A DNA stretch of 64,000 nt from the NCBI RefSeq assembly GCF_000002235.5, contig NW_022145604.1:1995339-2059338 (forward strand), written 5' to 3'. Within the stretch, counting starts at the first letter, position 1, and each line of letters opens with the position of its first letter. Shown here one piece after another: positions 62,201-64,000 of this stretch. Under the pieces are notes generated by a model that saw only the letters and a list, made by a program, of their open reading frames with translations, was not told where the DNA came from and did no database searches. The position numbers were made by a program, and so were the translations under genes. This DNA comes from Strongylocentrotus purpuratus (taxonomy: Eukaryota; Echinodermata; Echinoidea; Camarodonta; Strongylocentrotidae).

Positions 62201-64000
62201 GAAATGAGAGCCGATCTGATCTGGTTAACAAAAAGCCAAAACAGCCCAAAAAGCTTTTGTGTGGCTTTTTTGGCTTTTTGTTAACCAGATCGGCTCTCAT
62301 TTCAGTGTTTGAAATACTTTGATTTTATTACGAGGCACAGTTGAAGTGCTTGTGAACTAAGTTAGACCTAGCAATAATTTTTTTTTTTTAAACTAAAGAT
62401 GACAGAATTTTTTTTTCCCCGATTTTTTTCTTCTTTTTTTTCCAGAATTTTTTTTTTCCCCATTTTTTTTTTTGTCCTCAAAATAGGGGTGCGCCTTATA
62501 CACGGAGATTTAGGGTAGTAATAATCTGTTCTTGTAAAGCAAGTAACACATTGTGATATAACGTCCCTATGCTCTTCGAAATAGCTTTGGAAGTTATTAC
62601 CCTAGCTTTAGCTCTGGCAGCCGTTATCAGTGCACAGTACATTTTAAGGAATAATTCTACCAGGCACTCATTTACTTCACCCGGGTGGAGTGTTGCAAAT
62701 ATAGACAAACGTCTTGCCAATGGACGTTTTTTTTTTGTGGCAGGGATTTAAACCCCATACCTTGTGGTTTACAGTCCGTATACTTATCCACTGGACCACA
62801 ACACCTCTACTTTTCCTAACCTTTTCAAATGGATCAAATCTTGATTGAACTGATAGGGATGATAGTTTATATGATTATCATAATTGATCATACATGATAT
62901 ATGCTACCATGACACTAATTCCTAATCCAGATCCAACATTATACATTTATCCTCAAACTAACTTAAAAATACAACCACAACCAAAGGCCTAAATTATATC
63001 CTTAACAATATCAAAAGCATGGTTAAAATGGAGCCTCAGACCTGCCAACCAGTACGATTTAGTCGTATTTAGTACGATTTTTAGAAGCAAATACGACAGT
63101 ACGATTTTCCTCAATATAATACGATTAAAAAAAAAAAAAAAAATTTAAATAATTTTTTTTTTGGTGGTATTTTGTATGTGTGTGTGCCATTTTCAATGAC
63201 AAATTGCCCATTCTGTCCTATAAAGTATCCTACAAGCATCTTACATCGTCAATTTGGCGATGTTCATTGGATCATCGAACACACCAGTCGTGACGAAATC
63301 ATGCATATTCAACCAACGATCCTTTAAAAAATGTCTCCCTGTATGTAGGAACTGTAAGACGCATTGATCCGCGTAACATTCCATGTTTATTTTTAAGAAT
63401 ACAACTTTTGTCAGTAAAATACAACTTTTGGGATTAAAGAATACAGTTTTTGAACTCCAGAGGTTGGCAGGTCTGGAGCCTTAAGTTCAATTCATTTTAG
63501 TAAGTAAATGCTGCATATCAAATCTGATGTTTAGTAAGTCACTTGAAACCACAGGTGCCCAAGATATGATTGGGTGATTTTTTTAAAGTTCTGACCCCCC
63601 CCCCCCCCAATTTAAAGATTCTGACATGGGGTTCATGCATACGAACCATAAAATATGTAACCTGGGCCCCAGTGATACAAGTTGATATGAAGCCCCCACT
63701 CAAAGGAACTTTAGTAGAACATGAGTCATTTTGTACAAGTGTTGTTACTGTATATACTCAAATTAGTCTTTTTTTTCCTATTTGTTTTTATTCTTTTTCC
63801 CTTACAGGGTTCTGTGTCTGTGCCTGGTACTGTAGGAGCATTGCTGGTAGAGAGACCGGCCGATGTAGAACAAGGCTTTGCCCTCACTGCTCCGTTAGTC
63901 TATCACTTTGGGGCTACCTCACCCGGCGCTAATATGAAGCTCTATGAGATCCTCACAGCCAAGCTCGCAGAGGTCTTTGCAATGCGATGCAAAACATATT
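50419..64000 (+). CDS. CLP1: CLP1, polyribonucleotide 5'-hydroxyl kinase (5' part)
   Basis: CLP1 is a nuclear RNA kinase. It phosphorylates RNA 5'-OH ends, is part of pre-mRNA cleavage factor II and associates with the tRNA splicing endonuclease. Preferred exons: 50419-50451, 58781-58858, 59582-59695, 60434-60559, 61453-61566, and 63808 onward past the window end. All are phase 0 and give 219 residues. The first exon encodes [11 protein letters not shown]; with it the N-terminus is close in length to the vertebrate protein. Marks of the family: [27 protein letters not shown], Walker [10 protein letters not shown] (residues 122-130), ELDVGQG (Walker B region) and PLVYHFG. About the last half of the protein lies outside the window. 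The intron between exons 3 and 4 is AT-AC. No frame damage is seen. The first exon is less certain than the rest. Confidence 0.88.
51637..52675. mobile_element. 1.04-kb element inserted in the fold-back arm, 7-8 bp target duplication
   Basis: The ends AGGGTGTCTGA and TCAGACACCCTA are inverted. CCATAATT flanks both sides (51629-51636 and 52676-52683). The undamaged left arm of the host fold-back shows the empty site with a single copy. TIR and duplication length are hAT-like, but no transposase is present. Confidence 0.85.
52006..52106. repeat. Near-perfect ~100-bp palindrome
   Basis: Arms of about 50 bp (ATAAACCCGGAAGTGAAT... to ...CGCGGAGA) differ at about one base and meet with a 2-bp spacer at 52055-52056. 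It lies inside the inserted element. From 52950 to 54320 no feature beyond short AGATCTAG-type repeats near 53100 is seen. Confidence 0.9.
54321..55218. repeat. Element with repeated GTTCGGTTCGG motifs at both ends
   Basis: GTTCGGTGCGGTTCGGC and several GGTTCGG repeats stand at 54321-54385. They recur in direct orientation at 55160-55218, with inverted CCGAACATCCGAACC just before. The centre left part is GC-rich. The class is not determined. From 55219 to 57060 nothing else is supported. Confidence 0.5.
57068..57157 (+). CDS. Possible alternative first coding exon of CLP1
   Basis: An ATG at 57068 opens 30 codons ([20 protein letters not shown]...) that end at a good donor (gtaaga) in phase 0, compatible with the exon at 58781. 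Using it would make the CLP1 N-terminus about 19 residues longer than with the 50419 exon. A possible acceptor (ttgtag at about 57026) upstream would make it the second exon with a 5' UTR. It may be a true alternative promoter exon or chance. Confidence 0.4.
57665..57811. mobile_element. Short MITE, CAGTCAGACCTGTC / AGCAGGTTTGACTG ends
   Basis: The ends are inverted, and GATAGCGACCACCC / GGTGGTCACTAAAG extends the pairing. The interior repeats ACAGG(T) and AAGGGAAACAA words. It lies in CLP1 intron 1. Confidence 0.8.
59143..59262. repeat. (ATC)n microsatellite with (GTC)n interruption
   Basis: About 40 triplets. It generates poly-His, poly-Ser and poly-Met frames that are not genes. Confidence 0.95.
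59696..60433 (+). other. U12-type AT-AC intron of CLP1
   Basis: The intron starts ATATCCTTTT directly after codon CTA (59693-59695). It ends with the branch-site word TTCCTTGAC (60412-60420) followed 11 bases later by the terminal AC at 60432-60433. These match the minor-spliceosome consensus (ATATCCTTT; TTCCTTRAY 10-20 nt before AC). Joining here restores the frame and gives [17 protein letters not shown], which has exactly the length expected for CLP1; no GT-AG pair does so, since exon 3 otherwise runs into a stop 24 bp later. A MITE (60035-60201) sits inside the intron. Confidence 0.9.
60035..60201. mobile_element. 167-bp MITE with TTAA ends inside the U12 intron
   Basis: TTAAAGCGGGACTGCACTAC at the left pairs with GTAGTGCAGACAGGCTTTAA at the right. 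Both ends finish in TTAA, suggesting a TTAA target site. Confidence 0.8.
60997..61060. repeat. T run then G runs
   Basis: About 27 T followed by G runs of 8-18 in CLP1 intron 4. Confidence 0.9.
61100..61400 (-). mobile_element. LINE ORF2 C-terminal fragment
   Basis: The minus strand reads [17 protein letters not shown], then a stop, then [20 protein letters not shown]. The pattern 'GHVLR...GRR..WYDDVK.WT' is a very common tail of LINE reverse-transcriptase polyproteins in invertebrates. It is broken by stops and lies in CLP1 intron 4. Confidence 0.75.
61710..62516. mobile_element. Inverted-repeat element with TA ends and a 120-bp-arm palindrome
   Basis: TACCGTAAATCTCTGTGGAT and the inverse of ACACGGAGATTTAGGGTA form the ends; both finish in TA, suggesting a mariner/Tc1-type TA target. 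Inside, 62132-62372 is a palindrome with arms of about 120 bp centred at AAGCTT (about 62253). Confidence 0.8.
62517..62815 (-). mobile_element. tRNA-derived SINE
   Basis: Read on the minus strand from 62813, the head resembles a tRNA: TGGTCCAGTGG (A-box region) and GGTTTAAATCC (B box) are about 33 bp apart with a GGCAGG-type acceptor arm. A tRNA-unrelated body follows to about 62517, where it meets the neighbouring inverted-repeat element. It lies in CLP1 intron 5, antisense to the gene. Confidence 0.7.
63037..63475. mobile_element. hAT-like element, CAGACCTGCCAACC ends
   Basis: CAGACCTGCCAACC at the left and GGTTGGCAGGTCTG at the right are inverted. TGGAGCCT occurs directly at both flanks (63029-63036 and 63474-63481, the latter overlapping the end by 2 bp). 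The left interior repeats AGTACGATTT and its inverse. No transposase is present. Confidence 0.8.

Noticed and set aside
62740..62815. tRNA gene on the minus strand
   Set aside because: A and B boxes are recognisable, but the arms pair poorly and a SINE body follows directly, so it was called a SINE.

Overview
The window is animal genomic DNA. Genes are split into short exons by GT-AG introns, plus one AT-AC intron, and the intergenic and intronic space is packed with inverted-repeat transposons, LINE tails, SINEs, minisatellites and very long G or C runs. Together with the proteins encoded, this suggests a marine invertebrate deuterostome, most likely an echinoderm such as a sea urchin. The assignment is an inference from repeat style and gene content. 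There are no bacterial operons, no CRISPR array and no rRNA.

Three protein-coding genes can be rebuilt exon by exon with consistent reading phase. (1) On +, 1940-10199: a complete four-exon, 504-residue transporter of the major facilitator superfamily, related to monocarboxylate transporters (SLC16-like). (2) On -, 39398 down to 28764: a complete six-exon, 275-residue class I SAM-dependent methyltransferase of the 'putative methyltransferase DDB_G0268948' type. (3) On +, 50419 to beyond 64000: the 5' part of CLP1, the polynucleotide 5'-hydroxyl kinase of mRNA 3'-end and tRNA processing, including Walker A and B motifs. One CLP1 intron (59696-60433) has near-consensus U12-type AT-AC splice sites and branch point. 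The three genes are unrelated in function and there is no sign that they act together.

Layout: 1-1.9 kb, A/T-rich repeats; 1.9-10.2 kb, transporter gene with SINE, LINE and MITE insertions in its introns; 10.2-12.5 kb, a stack of adjacent and nested MITEs; 12.5-24 kb, a region bounded by perfect 32-bp inverted repeats that holds a possible non-coding spliced transcript and a triplicated 1.4-1.5 kb block; 24.7-26.2 kb, a 5'-truncated LINE reverse transcriptase; 26.7-28.6 kb, minisatellites with a MITE inside; 28.7-39.4 kb, methyltransferase gene; 39.4-50.4 kb, repeats including a 1.6-kb satellite array; 50.4-64 kb, CLP1 with nested fold-back elements in its introns.

No wholly new gene system was found. 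The best leads are the U12 intron, the nested palindromes with readable target-site duplications, the 11.5-kb inverted-repeat-bounded segment and the G-run hAT-like MITEs.
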